A stretch of DNA of 24,149 nucleotides from an uncultured Eubacteriales bacterium (lineage in GTDB: Bacteria > Bacillota > Clostridia > Oscillospirales > Acutalibacteraceae), in NCBI GenBank assembly GCA_900321515.1, contig ONWI01000069.1, positions 1 through 24,149 of the forward strand, written 5' to 3'. Every line of letters begins with the position of its first letter. The stretch's first letter is position 1. The notes below the pieces were generated by a model, which searched no databases, was not told where the DNA came from, and was given only the letters and a program-made list of their open reading frames with translations. Shown here one piece after another: positions 1 to 7,978 of this stretch. A program made the position numbers and the translations under genes.

Positions 1-70
1 CTGTTAATCTTGCATCTTGTGTTTTTTCGTATGTCTTTATCAGTAATTCCCGTTCTTCCTTATTGAGCAT
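1..70 (-). CDS. 5' end of a probable IS630-type transposase (partial)
   Basis: An ATG at 70 (minus strand) is preceded at proper distance by GAGGTGA and opens a frame that runs off the left edge of the window. The 23 visible residues begin MLNKEERELLIKTYEKT. From memory this resembles the first helix of the helix-turn-helix N-terminus of IS630-family transposases, but the fragment is too short for a firm call. The gene would start just downstream of the DUF4956 operon, which is compatible with an insertion there. A different HTH protein is an open alternative. Confidence 0.4.
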   Translation of the reverse strand, partial: MLNKEERELLIKTYEKTQDARLT

Positions 71-155
71 AGCACTCACCTCTATGCTTCTATTTTACCA
101 CACTTGTCAACTGCCTTATACTTTTTTTGGATTGCTATAGTCATTGCTTTTTTGC

Positions 156-827
156 TTAAAAAATCTCGCTGTCGTTCTCAACAAGAGAAGCGTCGCTGAC
201 GCATTCGAGCTTCATCAGCTTGTCGATAAGCTCGGACGGCTTGGATGTTTTGACTTCAATTGCGATATTCAAGCCTGATTTGGAGACGTTTCTCGCTCTG
301 ACCCTGCTGTATTTACAAAAGTCCTTGACTGCCTTGATTATTTCGGCCTCGTCGGAATGGGAGTTTGCGTTGACCACAAGCACCAGTGTGCTTGCCGCCT
401 TGAATGATGCCGAGAAAAGGATGATAAGCACTGTGACAAAGAGCGAAGCGACCACGGCAATGCCGGCGAAACCAGCGCCGCAGATTATTCCCGCGCTGAT
501 TGACCAGAAGAGGAACGCAAGGTCCATCGGGTCCTTTATGGCAGTGCGGAAACGGACTATTGAGAGTGCGCCGACCATGCCGAGCGAGACGACGATGTTG
601 GACTGAATTGTGAGAATAATGGCGGATGTGATAATTGCGATTATAACCAGCGAGATGTTGAATCCCTTGTTGTAGAAGGCGTTGCGGTTGACCATCTTGT
701 AAATGAAATAGATGTAGATAGCGATAGCCATTGTGCAGCCGATGCACACAAGTACGGTGCCAAGCGTAATGCTGCTGGTTGCGTAGCCCTCCATGAATGC
801 TTTTTTGAGCAGATCAATAAGTCCCAT
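156..827 (-). CDS. DUF4956 family membrane protein
   Basis: A 223-aa membrane protein with about four hydrophobic segments (roughly residues 18-45, 57-75, 78-93 and 103-142), followed by a soluble C-terminal domain. The segment near 83-100 contains GMVGALSIVRFRTAIKDP, which is typical of DUF4956. The ATG at 827 was chosen because GGAGGT lies about 9 bases upstream; a longer frame back to 962 has no such signal and only adds non-membrane residues. It is the last gene of the CotH/Cthe_2159/VTC operon. DUF4956 and VTC-domain proteins are often neighbours, which suggests a shared role at the membrane. The biochemical function is unknown; family assignment is fairly secure. Confidence 0.85.
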   Translation of the reverse strand: MGLIDLLKKAFMEGYATSSITLGTVLVCIGCTMAIAIYIYFIYKMVNRNAFYNKGFNISLVIIAIITSAIILTIQSNIVVSLGMVGALSIVRFRTAIKDPMDLAFLFWSISAGIICGAGFAGIAVVASLFVTVLIILFSASFKAASTLVLVVNANSHSDEAEIIKAVKDFCKYSRVRARNVSKSGLNIAIEVKTSKPSELIDKLMKLECVSDASLVENDSEIF

Positions 828-913
828 TGAAAAATTACCTCCGTTTTCGCCGATCAAAACGGCATAGTTTAATTTATTGCTCTGTTGTTGCGATATAGTT
901 TTGTGCGCGTGTT

Positions 914-1597
914 CTAAAAACCTATGAGCCTGCATGTGTAATATTTGGAAAAAGTACTCCACTGCAAGGTGTCGAGCTGCATCATTCCCTTGATGTGAAG
1001 AGGGAGCAGCTCATCCCATTTGACTTCCAATATGCTCTTGCCGGGTGGAAGCACGGGGCGCTGACGATAGTCTCCTGTGAGAAATCGTTCCGTGTCATCT
1101 GAAGAAGTAATGTTTCCGTCAAATGTTACGCGAACGTTGCCGGCTGGGTAAATGAACGGAATACGGCTGTATGTGACAATAACTTTCGGCAAAAGGCAGT
1201 GCGAACTGATTTCGAGCAGCAGTCTGCGCTTTTCGTCGGGCATATCCGATCTGATTTGGGGAATATGTCCGGCGGCTAAAATCGCCGCTTCCTCCTCGGT
1301 CAGACCGCAGGAGCGTTTAAGTGTCATTCCGCGACGTTTTATCTTTTTTTCAAGGCGAATAAAAGAAGTATCGTTGTCGTAAAAGCGCACGCGGTATTTT
1401 GCTCTCGGGTCGGAGCCGGATTCGTTCTGAAAAAAGCATGTGTCGGCGCTGTCGTCAAAATAAAGACTGCGTATTACATAACTGCCGTCATCTCCGGCGT
1501 GCGGATCCCGCTGCATCATAGCCTGCGCCTTCATCAGCAAAATCCTGCGCTGTCCCGGATCAATGAGGTATTTGTATTCGTGCCTGTATTTATCCAT
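914..1597 (-). CDS. VTC-domain (polyphosphate polymerase-like) protein
   Basis: A 227-aa soluble protein with the hallmarks of the VTC domain. It has an N-terminal RHEYKYLI strand, a basic substrate-tunnel motif RLEKKIKRRG near residues 81-90, and a late ILEVKWDELLP strand. VTC domains belong to the CYTH/triphosphate-tunnel fold; in yeast Vtc4 this domain makes polyphosphate from ATP, and bacterial homologues are annotated by similarity. The alternating acidic and basic strand residues expected of the tunnel are visible. The start at 1597 has AGGAAGGG about 10 bases upstream. The frame overlaps the end of the preceding lipoprotein gene by 8 bases, indicating translational coupling. Whether this bacterial version polymerises phosphate or uses another triphosphate cannot be told from sequence. 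Confidence 0.87.
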   Translation of the reverse strand: MDKYRHEYKYLIDPGQRRILLMKAQAMMQRDPHAGDDGSYVIRSLYFDDSADTCFFQNESGSDPRAKYRVRFYDNDTSFIRLEKKIKRRGMTLKRSCGLTEEEAAILAAGHIPQIRSDMPDEKRRLLLEISSHCLLPKVIVTYSRIPFIYPAGNVRVTFDGNITSSDDTERFLTGDYRQRPVLPPGKSILEVKWDELLPLHIKGMMQLDTLQWSTFSKYYTCRLIGF

Positions 1598-2459
1598 TGG
1601 TCAGACACCCTTCCTCGATATAGATATCATGTCCTGCCTTGCTGTTGGACATGACTCCTTTCAGCATCATCCTGCTTGAAGCGACATAAATGCTTCTTGA
1701 AGCGTTGAGGGCATGTTCTCCGGCTATCACCGAAAGCGTTGAGTCGGTGATTTCAATATTGCCCTTGCGCACCTTGCCGGATTTGGTGGTGCGGATTCCG
1801 TTTTTCTCAGCTTCCAGAGAAACATCCGCGCCGTTTATCAGAACGCCGTCGTTGCCGTGAAGTCCGTCGTCCTTTGCCCTTGCGAACAATTTGACTCCGA
1901 GTATCTTGAGATAATCCTTTGTGTGAATCGCGTCTTTATAATACCCCGATACGGATATGCTTCCGCCGCCGTTGATTGTCAGATCGCTCATGCTGAAAAT
2001 GCAGCCGTCGGATACGTCGCTGATGTACTTGCTGCCGTCGGCAAGAATGTTCTCTTTGCCATCTTCGACAGTGATAATAACCTTTCCGGCCGATTCGATA
2101 TTAATAGCCGGCGACGTTACCGATTTGATGTTAACTCCTGCCAGAAAGATATGCACCATCTGATCTTCGGCGCAGATGTGGACGCATCCGTTCATCTCAC
2201 CGCTCAGCCGGTAATCCCCCGCGTCGGTTATCAGCAGTTCTTCTCCACAGGAGCCAAGGTCGATTTCCCGGACGTTTTTCGATGAAGTCCGCGTATCTTC
2301 GCGGGTTAGTTCAATGACCGGCTGAACGGAATGATCTCCGCTTTCCGTATCGGAATCCGAGGGAAGCATCGAGCAGCCCGAGAGCGTGGCAATGATCGAA
2401 AAAGTCAGCGCAAGAGCCGCAGTAAGCGCCGCGAGTCTAATCCTTCTCAAAAATCGCAT
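1590..2459 (-). CDS. Cthe_2159-type (DUF4353) carbohydrate-binding lipoprotein
   Basis: A 289-aa predicted lipoprotein: basic N-terminus (MRFLRRIR), hydrophobic segment and a lipobox LSGC with Cys29. The mature part has repetitive beta-strand character: INIESAGKVIITVEDG, DLTINGGGSISVSG, DAIHTKDYLKILG, DDGLHGNDGVLINGADV, KNGIRTTKSG. This matches the Cthe_2159/DUF4353 family, whose Clostridium thermocellum member is a parallel beta-helix protein reported to bind cellulose and acidic sugars. The start at 2459 has GGAGGT about 10 bases upstream. It overlaps the upstream CotH gene by 23 bases and the downstream VTC gene by 8 bases. It probably sits on the outer face of the membrane; the ligand is not predictable. 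Confidence 0.82.
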   Translation of the reverse strand: MRFLRRIRLAALTAALALTFSIIATLSGCSMLPSDSDTESGDHSVQPVIELTREDTRTSSKNVREIDLGSCGEELLITDAGDYRLSGEMNGCVHICAEDQMVHIFLAGVNIKSVTSPAINIESAGKVIITVEDGKENILADGSKYISDVSDGCIFSMSDLTINGGGSISVSGYYKDAIHTKDYLKILGVKLFARAKDDGLHGNDGVLINGADVSLEAEKNGIRTTKSGKVRKGNIEITDSTLSVIAGEHALNASRSIYVASSRMMLKGVMSNSKAGHDIYIEEGCLTNG

Positions 2460-4998
2460 TTACCGTTACACCTCCGTTTATTTGAATTTCTATGGTTGAG
2501 TCGGTTCGTCCGTCCGACCATCCATTAAAGTGATAACCGGCAGCCGGCGTTGCCGTGACTGTTACGGGATATTCACGGTAATACCTGCCTGTCCAGCTTC
2601 CGCTGCCGAGGTCAATCACCGAGGTGTTGACCTTTACGCTGCCCGCTTCGGGATTGTCAGTGGTGACGGTCAGCTCGCCGGTGGCGTTTTTCAGCCCGAA
2701 TTCCTTGGCTGTGAACGCGATCATGTTGTCGGGGCGGTCGCGGAAGAAATATTCGTGCCAGCTGATATCCTCGCCGAATTTTTGAAGCAGAGCGGACATG
2801 CGCGCTTCTGTGAAGTCATTGTTGATCATATCCATCATAGAGAGCACGAATTGCTTGCGGAATTCGGGATTTGCCTTGAGCGCACAGTATATCTGACGCT
2901 GATTTACCGGCGGATCCCAGTCACAGACGATGTTGAATGTGTCCAGCTGCGCGTCTGTGATGTTTGTCATACCGTAATTGTAGCGGCAGCCGGCGGTCTG
3001 AAGATCCATGTCGTAAAACGCCCAGCGCCAGCGCCCGTCGCCGTAGGAATCATTTTCCTTTGTCACGGTGCGCCACATGGCTGTATTGGCGTATTCGTTG
3101 TAGTCGGTGTTGCCAAGGTAGACATTCGCGCAGATATAGTCGATGTAGCTCTGAATGTCGATTATCGCTCCGAATCTGTCATAATTCTTCTGATCGGCGA
3201 GATCGTGATTGTCGATGAATTGTTTCATTTCGTCGGTAATTCCGACCTTGACGAATTCCACGTTGTCAACTCCGAATGTCTGTCGGAAGTAGGTGTTGTT
3301 GTATTTTTCGAGCATATATGTGTCGTACCAGAATTCGCCGTTGAGGTAAACGGTCACCGGAATGCTATGAATAACGGCAACGTCCCTGTCTGGAACAGTG
3401 TACATGCTGAGGGCGTTTTCCAGTCCGCTGTTGAACATTACCGAATGTGTGGCTTTTCCCTTGAAAAGCTCAACCGGGAAGGTGCTCCGTCCGCTGTATT
3501 CCTTGCGCGAGAATACCGAGAAGCGCTTCATCGGAAGCCAGCGTGTGGAACCGCCCTGGATTCTCAGTCCGCCCTTCTGCTCAAATGTGAGATTTTTGCC
3601 GTTGTCAAAATATTCGATGTTGACTTCGCATTCTGTGCCCTTTACTTCGAAATTGGCAAGCGGACGTTCGCCTTCGCCGCCGCCGAGATACCAATCGTCG
3701 TACTTCAGACCGGTGACATACATGCCGTTTTCTCCGAAGAGGTTTTCGTCCTCAAAGATCAGGGAGACCACAGCTCTGTCGCTGTCAAAGTTTTCTCCGA
3801 TAAAGTAGGAGGCAGCGACATCTTCACTTTTTGCCCCGTCACTGTCAAAAGCGGCGGCTCTCACTATGAATGCCTTTTTCACAGGAGTGGTGTCAGGAGT
3901 GTAATTCTTCCAATCGTAGACTATGTTCTGAAGCGAACGGCGTTTGTTAGGCTCGCTGCTTCTGTCGGTCACGCGGATAGGCTTTTTGTATACAGGCGAA
4001 TCCTGCGAAGGAGCCGAACCGTCTGTAGTATAATGTATCTCAGCGCCTTCGTCGGCGGTAATGGCCAGGTCGAATTCTTCAGCGTAATATCCGGCTTCTT
4101 TTGAGAAGGACGGCGCCTGAATAATTGCGGCGGAAGCCGCGTTGAGTTCGCCCGGTGTGGGGTGCATGTAGTTCCATTCATCGGAACTGCCGACTCTGCA
4201 ATAGGAATAAACGCCGTCTCTCGGCTTGTCAATAATCACCTTGTCGATTATCCTGCCTGCTCCGTCTGAAAGAATAACAACTGTGCCGCCGGACTTGCTG
4301 AGAGAAAAGACGTCGCTTTCCAGAGGTATCAGCAGCAGCTTTCCCGCGCCAGCCACTTTGTCAGGGAGGGGGTATTCTTTGAGGTCATCCTCGCTGTTGC
4401 TCAGATAGAGTCCGCCTGTGCGGCAGGGAAGGCTTCCCTGGTTGAGCAGCTCGATAAATCCGCCGTTCGAGACTCTGCCAACCTTGGAATCACACAATTC
4501 GGTAAGCCTGAGATTGGTCACACCTCCGGCGCAGAAGGCGATGGAGGAAACGGCGGCGATACCCAGCAGGCACAAATCCAGTGTAATCAGAAGCGTCTTG
4601 GATCTCCTCTTTTCAGGAGGGACAAACGGCTTGTCTACGGACAGGCGGGAAAGCGCCACTGACCTTATGGCGAAGCCAGCCGCTGCGGCAAGCGGTACCC
4701 ATAGTAAAAGGATTCCGTAGATGTATTCTGTTGACTGATAGCTCAGTTTTTTTTCTACTGTCATGCGCAGTGTTCTGAAGATATCCCCGTCTCCGCGGAA
4801 GATTAAATGTAGCAGGAACAGTATCGCGGCGTTGCACACAAGGCCGGCTGACCATACGCCCAGTTTTATCAGGGCGGACTTTTTCTTATCCTCGTGACAA
4901 TACGGCAGATCAGCTATCGAGATGCTGATTGCTGAGACCGCGGAATAAATTGCAATAAGACAAACCACAGCAATGATAAATGACATACTTTCCATCAC
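2437..4998 (-). CDS. Membrane-anchored CotH-family protein with lamin-tail, chitobiase-like and repeat domains
   Basis: An 853-aa multidomain protein. Four hydrophobic segments (about 6-30, 44-68, 93-115, 134-156) anchor it. A lamin-tail-like domain follows (about 160-285, LRLTELCDS...FIELLNQG), then a chitobiase C-terminal-like domain (about 303-400, AEIHYTTDGSAPS). The CotH domain spans about 480-765, with GGLRIQGGSTRW and the acidic FYDMDLQTAG (Asp663, Asp665). An InlB-type repeat ends it (about 773-853, AGYHFNGWSDG). CotH of Bacillus is an atypical kinase of spore-coat proteins; related proteins in Clostridia are surface proteins of unknown substrate. First gene of the operon, behind the promoter at 5030-5057. 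The frame starts at GTG 4998; ATG at 4995 or 4986 is also possible because no start has a good ribosome binding site. Confidence 0.87.
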   Translation of the reverse strand: MMESMSFIIAVVCLIAIYSAVSAISISIADLPYCHEDKKKSALIKLGVWSAGLVCNAAILFLLHLIFRGDGDIFRTLRMTVEKKLSYQSTEYIYGILLLWVPLAAAAGFAIRSVALSRLSVDKPFVPPEKRRSKTLLITLDLCLLGIAAVSSIAFCAGGVTNLRLTELCDSKVGRVSNGGFIELLNQGSLPCRTGGLYLSNSEDDLKEYPLPDKVAGAGKLLLIPLESDVFSLSKSGGTVVILSDGAGRIIDKVIIDKPRDGVYSYCRVGSSDEWNYMHPTPGELNAASAAIIQAPSFSKEAGYYAEEFDLAITADEGAEIHYTTDGSAPSQDSPVYKKPIRVTDRSSEPNKRRSLQNIVYDWKNYTPDTTPVKKAFIVRAAAFDSDGAKSEDVAASYFIGENFDSDRAVVSLIFEDENLFGENGMYVTGLKYDDWYLGGGEGERPLANFEVKGTECEVNIEYFDNGKNLTFEQKGGLRIQGGSTRWLPMKRFSVFSRKEYSGRSTFPVELFKGKATHSVMFNSGLENALSMYTVPDRDVAVIHSIPVTVYLNGEFWYDTYMLEKYNNTYFRQTFGVDNVEFVKVGITDEMKQFIDNHDLADQKNYDRFGAIIDIQSYIDYICANVYLGNTDYNEYANTAMWRTVTKENDSYGDGRWRWAFYDMDLQTAGCRYNYGMTNITDAQLDTFNIVCDWDPPVNQRQIYCALKANPEFRKQFVLSMMDMINNDFTEARMSALLQKFGEDISWHEYFFRDRPDNMIAFTAKEFGLKNATGELTVTTDNPEAGSVKVNTSVIDLGSGSWTGRYYREYPVTVTATPAAGYHFNGWSDGRTDSTIEIQINGGVTVNAIFEKD

Positions 4999-5029
4999 TT
5001 CACTTAATTATTTTATATTATCATTTATA

Positions 5030-5057
5030 ATTATAGATATTTTTTATAAAAAGTCAA
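5030..5057 (-). promoter_or_regulatory. Sigma-A type promoter of the CotH operon
   Basis: Read on the minus strand, TTGACT and TATAAT are separated by 16 bases in an A+T-rich stretch about 35 bases before the CotH gene start. No other gene lies downstream in that direction, so it likely drives all four genes of the CotH/Cthe_2159/VTC/DUF4956 operon. Confidence 0.6.
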
Positions 5058-5095
5058 TAGATATGGTTAATGAGTTATACAGATTAAAGAAAAAA

Positions 5096-5133
5096 CGCGG
5101 CAAGAATGTTTATAAAACAACATCCTTGCCGCG
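5096..5133 (-). terminator. Rho-independent terminator of the lipoprotein pair
   Basis: Inverted repeat with arms CGCGGCAAG-A-ATGTT and its complement, one internal mismatch and an 8-base loop. On the minus strand it is followed by TTTTTTCTTT. It lies 9 bases beyond the stop of the lipoprotein gene ending at 5142. Confidence 0.85.
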
Positions 5134-5141
5134 ATGTCAGC

Positions 5142-5618
5142 TCAATATTTTAGTTGATCAATAAACTCTTCGATTTCTTCGCGGTTTTCTTTGCTGGTCG
5201 GAGGAACATAAATCACAGTATTTTCGATATAAGATACCATAAGATAATTATTATCCTTGGTGACGACAGTGCGCTTTGCGTAATTCTTGCCGTTGGAAAC
5301 CTTGCTGTTGGCGTTTTCGCCCTGATAGCTGTCAATGACCTTTCCCTGAGCCTGAAAGAGTTTTTTAGAGCTTTCAAGATCTGTGATCAGATAGAATTCT
5401 ATCTGGAATCTTCTGTCCTTAGGCGCCACAATAATTGTTTTTTTTATTTGCGGGGCGTTGATGTATTGTTCGGTCACATCGTAAATCTCGTAGTCTTTTT
5501 TCTCCGCAAGACTCTTGAATGTCTTGGTGTCGGACGCGGGCTTGGAACATGAAGTAAATAGTAAAGCTATGATTGCGGCGATAACAGCAACCGCCGCAAA
5601 TCCTTTATTTTTTTTCAT
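5142..5618 (-). CDS. Lipoprotein, paralogue of its upstream neighbour
   Basis: A 158-aa predicted lipoprotein. It starts MKKNKGFAAVAV, has a hydrophobic stretch and a lipobox-like LLFTSC. The ATG at 5618 was chosen because AAGGAAGG sits about 10 bases upstream and the signal peptide begins there; the frame remains open to 5663. The mature domain contains APKDRRFQIEFYLI and ends SYIENTVIYVPPTS...EEFIDQLKY. The protein encoded immediately upstream (5673-6152) has matching blocks (APQDKAFQIEFYEL, RVENTAIYVHSTN, SFLSELKY), so the two arose by duplication. I do not recognise a named domain. The two genes are 54 bases apart and probably cotranscribed from the promoter at 6198-6226. Confidence 0.78.
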   Translation of the reverse strand: MKKNKGFAAVAVIAAIIALLFTSCSKPASDTKTFKSLAEKKDYEIYDVTEQYINAPQIKKTIIVAPKDRRFQIEFYLITDLESSKKLFQAQGKVIDSYQGENANSKVSNGKNYAKRTVVTKDNNYLMVSYIENTVIYVPPTSKENREEIEEFIDQLKY

Positions 5619-5672
5619 ATGATAAAAACCTTCCTTAGAGCGGGAACTGCTGCTTTTGATCAAAAGGCCGCA

Positions 5673-6152
5673 TCAGTACTTAAGCTCTGACAAAAAAGAC
5701 TCTATGGTCGATTTGTTGGCGCTGTTGGTGGAGTGAACGTAGATAGCGGTATTTTCAACACGTTCTATCATCATGAAATTGTTGTTGATTTCCAGCTTGT
5801 AAATGTCGTAATTTTTGCCGGAATCGTCCGATTCAATGCTGTTCTCGTTTCTCAGCATGATGAAATTCTTTTTATTGCTGTCATAAAATGACTTTGCGAT
5901 TGCTTCGTCATTCAGCTCATAGAATTCAATCTGAAAAGCCTTATCCTGCGGGGCGGCAAGCTTGACCAGCTTGATGTAATCGTAATCCTTGAAATAGTCG
6001 GTGCCGTCCTGAACGATATATCCCTTCTGAGCAGCCAGAGTTTCAAAATCAACATTTGAGACTGGAGCTTTTTTGTTGCAGCCTGTCAGCAATGAGAACG
6101 TCAGAGCCATTGCGGCAAATAAACAAAACACTTTTAATCTGAAATTTTTCAT
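5673..6152 (-). CDS. Lipoprotein, first of a tandem paralogous pair
   Basis: A 159-aa predicted lipoprotein: MKNFRLKVFCLFAAMALTF, then LLTGC as the lipobox. The ATG at 6152 has AGAGGA about 10 bases upstream. The mature part shares an ordered set of blocks with the downstream neighbour: a short FETLAAQKGY region, APQDKAFQIEFYEL, a variable middle, an NNNFMMIERVENTAIYV block and a terminal SFLSELKY. Spacing between blocks is similar in both. The function is unknown; the small size and single domain suggest a ligand-binding or envelope-stress role, but that is a guess. Expression is probably from the promoter at 6198-6226. Confidence 0.78.
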   Translation of the reverse strand: MKNFRLKVFCLFAAMALTFSLLTGCNKKAPVSNVDFETLAAQKGYIVQDGTDYFKDYDYIKLVKLAAPQDKAFQIEFYELNDEAIAKSFYDSNKKNFIMLRNENSIESDDSGKNYDIYKLEINNNFMMIERVENTAIYVHSTNSANKSTIESFLSELKY

Positions 6153-6197
6153 AACCAGCGCATCCTCTCATAATTAGATGGAATAATATCCAAAATC

Positions 6198-6226
6198 ATT
6201 TTAACAAAATAAAACATCTTTGTCAA
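6198..6226 (-). promoter_or_regulatory. Promoter of the tandem lipoprotein genes
   Basis: On the minus strand, TTGACA and TAAAAT are spaced by exactly 17 bases, about 45 bases before the ATG at 6152. Confidence 0.65.
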
Positions 6227-6282
6227 GAATAAATATGTTATAGTCCGATAAAAGAAAGCATTAATTTTTCAAAAAGCAGAGC

Positions 6283-6312
6283 CCCGAATCATTCTGCCGG
6301 GAATGATTCGGG
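6283..6312 (-). terminator. Terminator of the small lipoprotein gene
   Basis: A perfect 12-bp inverted repeat (CCCGAATCATTC and complement) with a 6-base loop. On the minus strand it is followed, after a few bases, by a T-rich run (CTTTTTGAAAAATT). It lies 14 bases after the gene ending at 6326. Confidence 0.8.
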
Positions 6313-6325
6313 TGCCGTTTTACAA

Positions 6326-6688
6326 TTAATCGATCCTGGTAAATTCCAGTTTTCTGCCTTCGTTGTTGAATGCGACTACGTCGTCGGCGAAAGTGAATTT
6401 TTCTTCCTTGCCGTTGCAGGAGAACGTCATTTTTCTCAGATCGTAGGTTAATTCCACCTTTTCACCGAAGACATCCATTTCAGCGGTGCCGTCGTCCTTA
6501 ATCTCAAGGGTGGCGGTGATTCCGACAGCTTTCATGGAATCTATCTGTTCCCGGGTGAGATTAATTCCGACACCTTCCGCCCTTGTGAGTTCATATGTGC
6601 CGACAAATTTTGATTTATTGATTGAGCTGCACGACGCAAGCGAGAATAATAACATACAAATTGTGATAACACATGCTGCTTTTTTCAA
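6326..6688 (-). CDS. Small lipoprotein with a lipocalin-like beta-rich domain
   Basis: About 120 aa. No ATG begins this frame. A TTG at 6688 is placed 8 bases after AAGGGG and yields an ordinary lipoprotein signal (KKAACVITICMLLFSLASC), so TTG 6688 is preferred over the TTG at 6697, which touches the ribosome binding site. The mature part (KFVGTYELTRAEGVG..., ATLEIKDDGTAEMDVFGEKVELTYDL, ...NNEGRKLEFTRID) has the alternating pattern of a small beta-barrel seen in many Clostridial lipoproteins. No enzymatic motif is visible. It is followed by its own terminator, so it is likely monocistronic. Confidence 0.7.
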   Translation of the reverse strand: MKKAACVITICMLLFSLASCSSINKSKFVGTYELTRAEGVGINLTREQIDSMKAVGITATLEIKDDGTAEMDVFGEKVELTYDLRKMTFSCNGKEEKFTFADDVVAFNNEGRKLEFTRID

Positions 6689-6853
6689 AATATACAACCC
6701 CTTACGGTTTCAGATATTCAGACGATTGTAAAATATGGAAAACGGAGGCGCCTCGGGCATTTCTGATTATATTATTTGATTTACAATCGCCCGATTTGTA
6801 TTTATCATGATGGGACAAACCGGCATTTGTCCTGCTCTGACGCTTTTGATGAT

Positions 6854-7486
6854 TTACTGTACTTCAGGTATGGCGATAAATTCTTCGCCTGAAACGGCGG
6901 CAATGACGCTTCCTCCGGTGGCATCGGCGAGCTTTGGCGCGAATTTTGAATAATCGTCCTGCGTCATGCTGAATGTAATACTGACGCATTCGCTGAATGA
7001 CGTATCCCTCACGCTGCCGCCGCATTCAGGAATGAGAGCGGAAAGCCTTCCGTACTGGTTGTAATCGCAGCTGAGATTGCAGATAAGGCACATGCGCATA
7101 GTGGCTATTCCCGCGGCGGCAATGCCGATTGAGGCAGCATGGCTGTATGCCCGCACAAGTCCGCCGCCTCCCAGGAGAATTCCACCGAAATAACGGGTTA
7201 CGACCACAGCGCAATCCATCAGTCCGGATTTCTGAATCACACCGAGCACAGGCATTCCGGCTGTACCGGAAGGTTCGCCGTCGTCGGAATACCGGCAGAT
7301 ATTGCCTTCGCGAAGGCTGTAAGCGAATACATTGTGTTTTGCGTCCCAGTGTTTTGATTTGATTTCGGCGATAAAGTCAAGGGCTTCCTTTTCGGAAGTC
7401 ACCGGTCTGGCGTAACCTATAAAGCGTGAACGCTTCTCGGTAAATTCGTCCTGCGCCGCCGAAATGAGAGTTTTATATTCTGTCAT
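6854..7486 (-). CDS. yigZ: YigZ/IMPACT (UPF0029) family protein
   Basis: A 210-aa protein with the two-domain layout of YigZ/YvyE. The N-terminal UPF0029 domain carries the signatures YSDDGEPSGTAGMPVL and VTRYFGGILLGGGGLVRAYS (about residues 66-115). The C-terminal part (about 140-200) fits the DUF1949 ferredoxin-like domain. Family members relate to eukaryotic IMPACT, a regulator of Gcn2; the bacterial role is not settled. The ATG at 7486 has GGGGAG about 7 bases upstream; a TTG one codon earlier is possible but less well placed. It is transcribed alone from a promoter at 7541-7569. Length and motifs are typical and nothing looks broken. Confidence 0.92.
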   Translation of the reverse strand: MTEYKTLISAAQDEFTEKRSRFIGYARPVTSEKEALDFIAEIKSKHWDAKHNVFAYSLREGNICRYSDDGEPSGTAGMPVLGVIQKSGLMDCAVVVTRYFGGILLGGGGLVRAYSHAASIGIAAAGIATMRMCLICNLSCDYNQYGRLSALIPECGGSVRDTSFSECVSITFSMTQDDYSKFAPKLADATGGSVIAAVSGEEFIAIPEVQ

Positions 7487-7540
7487 CAAAAACTCCCCTT
7501 TTAGTGAGTGATTGTTTAATTGCAGAGTTACTTTTCTCTG

Positions 7541-7569
7541 ATTTTATCATATAAATTCATCAATGTCAA
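7541..7569 (-). promoter_or_regulatory. Promoter of the YigZ-family gene
   Basis: On the minus strand, TTGACA and TAAAAT are separated by 17 bases, about 55 bases before the ATG at 7486. Confidence 0.65.
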
Positions 7570-7638
7570 TCTCGTAAAATGCTGTTGAATTAATAAAAGG
7601 TTATCTTCTTTCTCTTTTGACATGGAAATATCTATACT

Positions 7639-7845
7639 ATGAATGATGCGGATATGGACATTTCATACGCTGATTTTTTCAATCATGCTCCCGTAATGAA
7701 TCCCCGTGCCAAACGGATTAAGGGGAGCGTTTGCGGAGTAAAGGTGGAAGAAATTGAAGATCCCCTGATGCGGAAAATACGCCGGCTTGACAAGCTGATA
7801 GACGAACTTGCCAAGGGAAAACAGATGGACAGAATAAAAAGATAA
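7639..7845 (+). CDS. Hypothetical 68-aa protein
   Basis: A short frame that codes for an acidic N-terminus (MNDADMDISYADFF) and a basic, helical C-terminus (LMRKIRRLDKLIDELAKG). It is the only plausible coding frame between the divergent YigZ gene and the convergent DUF3021 gene. No Shine-Dalgarno sequence precedes the ATG at 7639 or the in-frame ATG at 7654, and an in-frame stop occurs at 7618-7620, so it cannot be longer. I do not recognise the family. It could be a real small protein translated without a strong ribosome binding site, or the remnant of a larger gene. Confidence 0.42.
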   Translation: MNDADMDISYADFFNHAPVMNPRAKRIKGSVCGVKVEEIEDPLMRKIRRLDKLIDELAKGKQMDRIKR

Positions 7846-7893
7846 ACAATCCCGTTGGTCTTTATCAGCAGGCTCTAATTTATAATTATCACA

Positions 7894-7932
7894 AAATGGG
7901 CTGTCTCACTGCATATGTGAGGCAGCCCATTT
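7894..7932. terminator. Long stem-loop between convergent genes (bidirectional terminator)
   Basis: A 16-bp inverted repeat beginning AAATGGGCTG, with one G-U wobble and a 7-base loop. It lies between the plus-strand ORF ending at 7845 and the minus-strand DUF3021 gene ending at 7979. The arms themselves supply A- and T-rich flanks in both directions. There is no long separate T-run, so termination strength is uncertain. Confidence 0.6.
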
Positions 7933-7978
7933 GGACATATTAAAATGAAAAAAAATTATTGAATGTTCAGATCATATA

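Noticed and set aside
2530..4104. A 524-aa plus-strand open frame
   Set aside because: It lies antisense within the well-supported CotH gene, has no ribosome binding site and contains no known domain; it is a shadow frame.
7633..7638. TTGACA (7617) and TATACT (7633) as a promoter of the 68-aa ORF
   Set aside because: The two boxes are only 10 bases apart, and the second touches the ATG.
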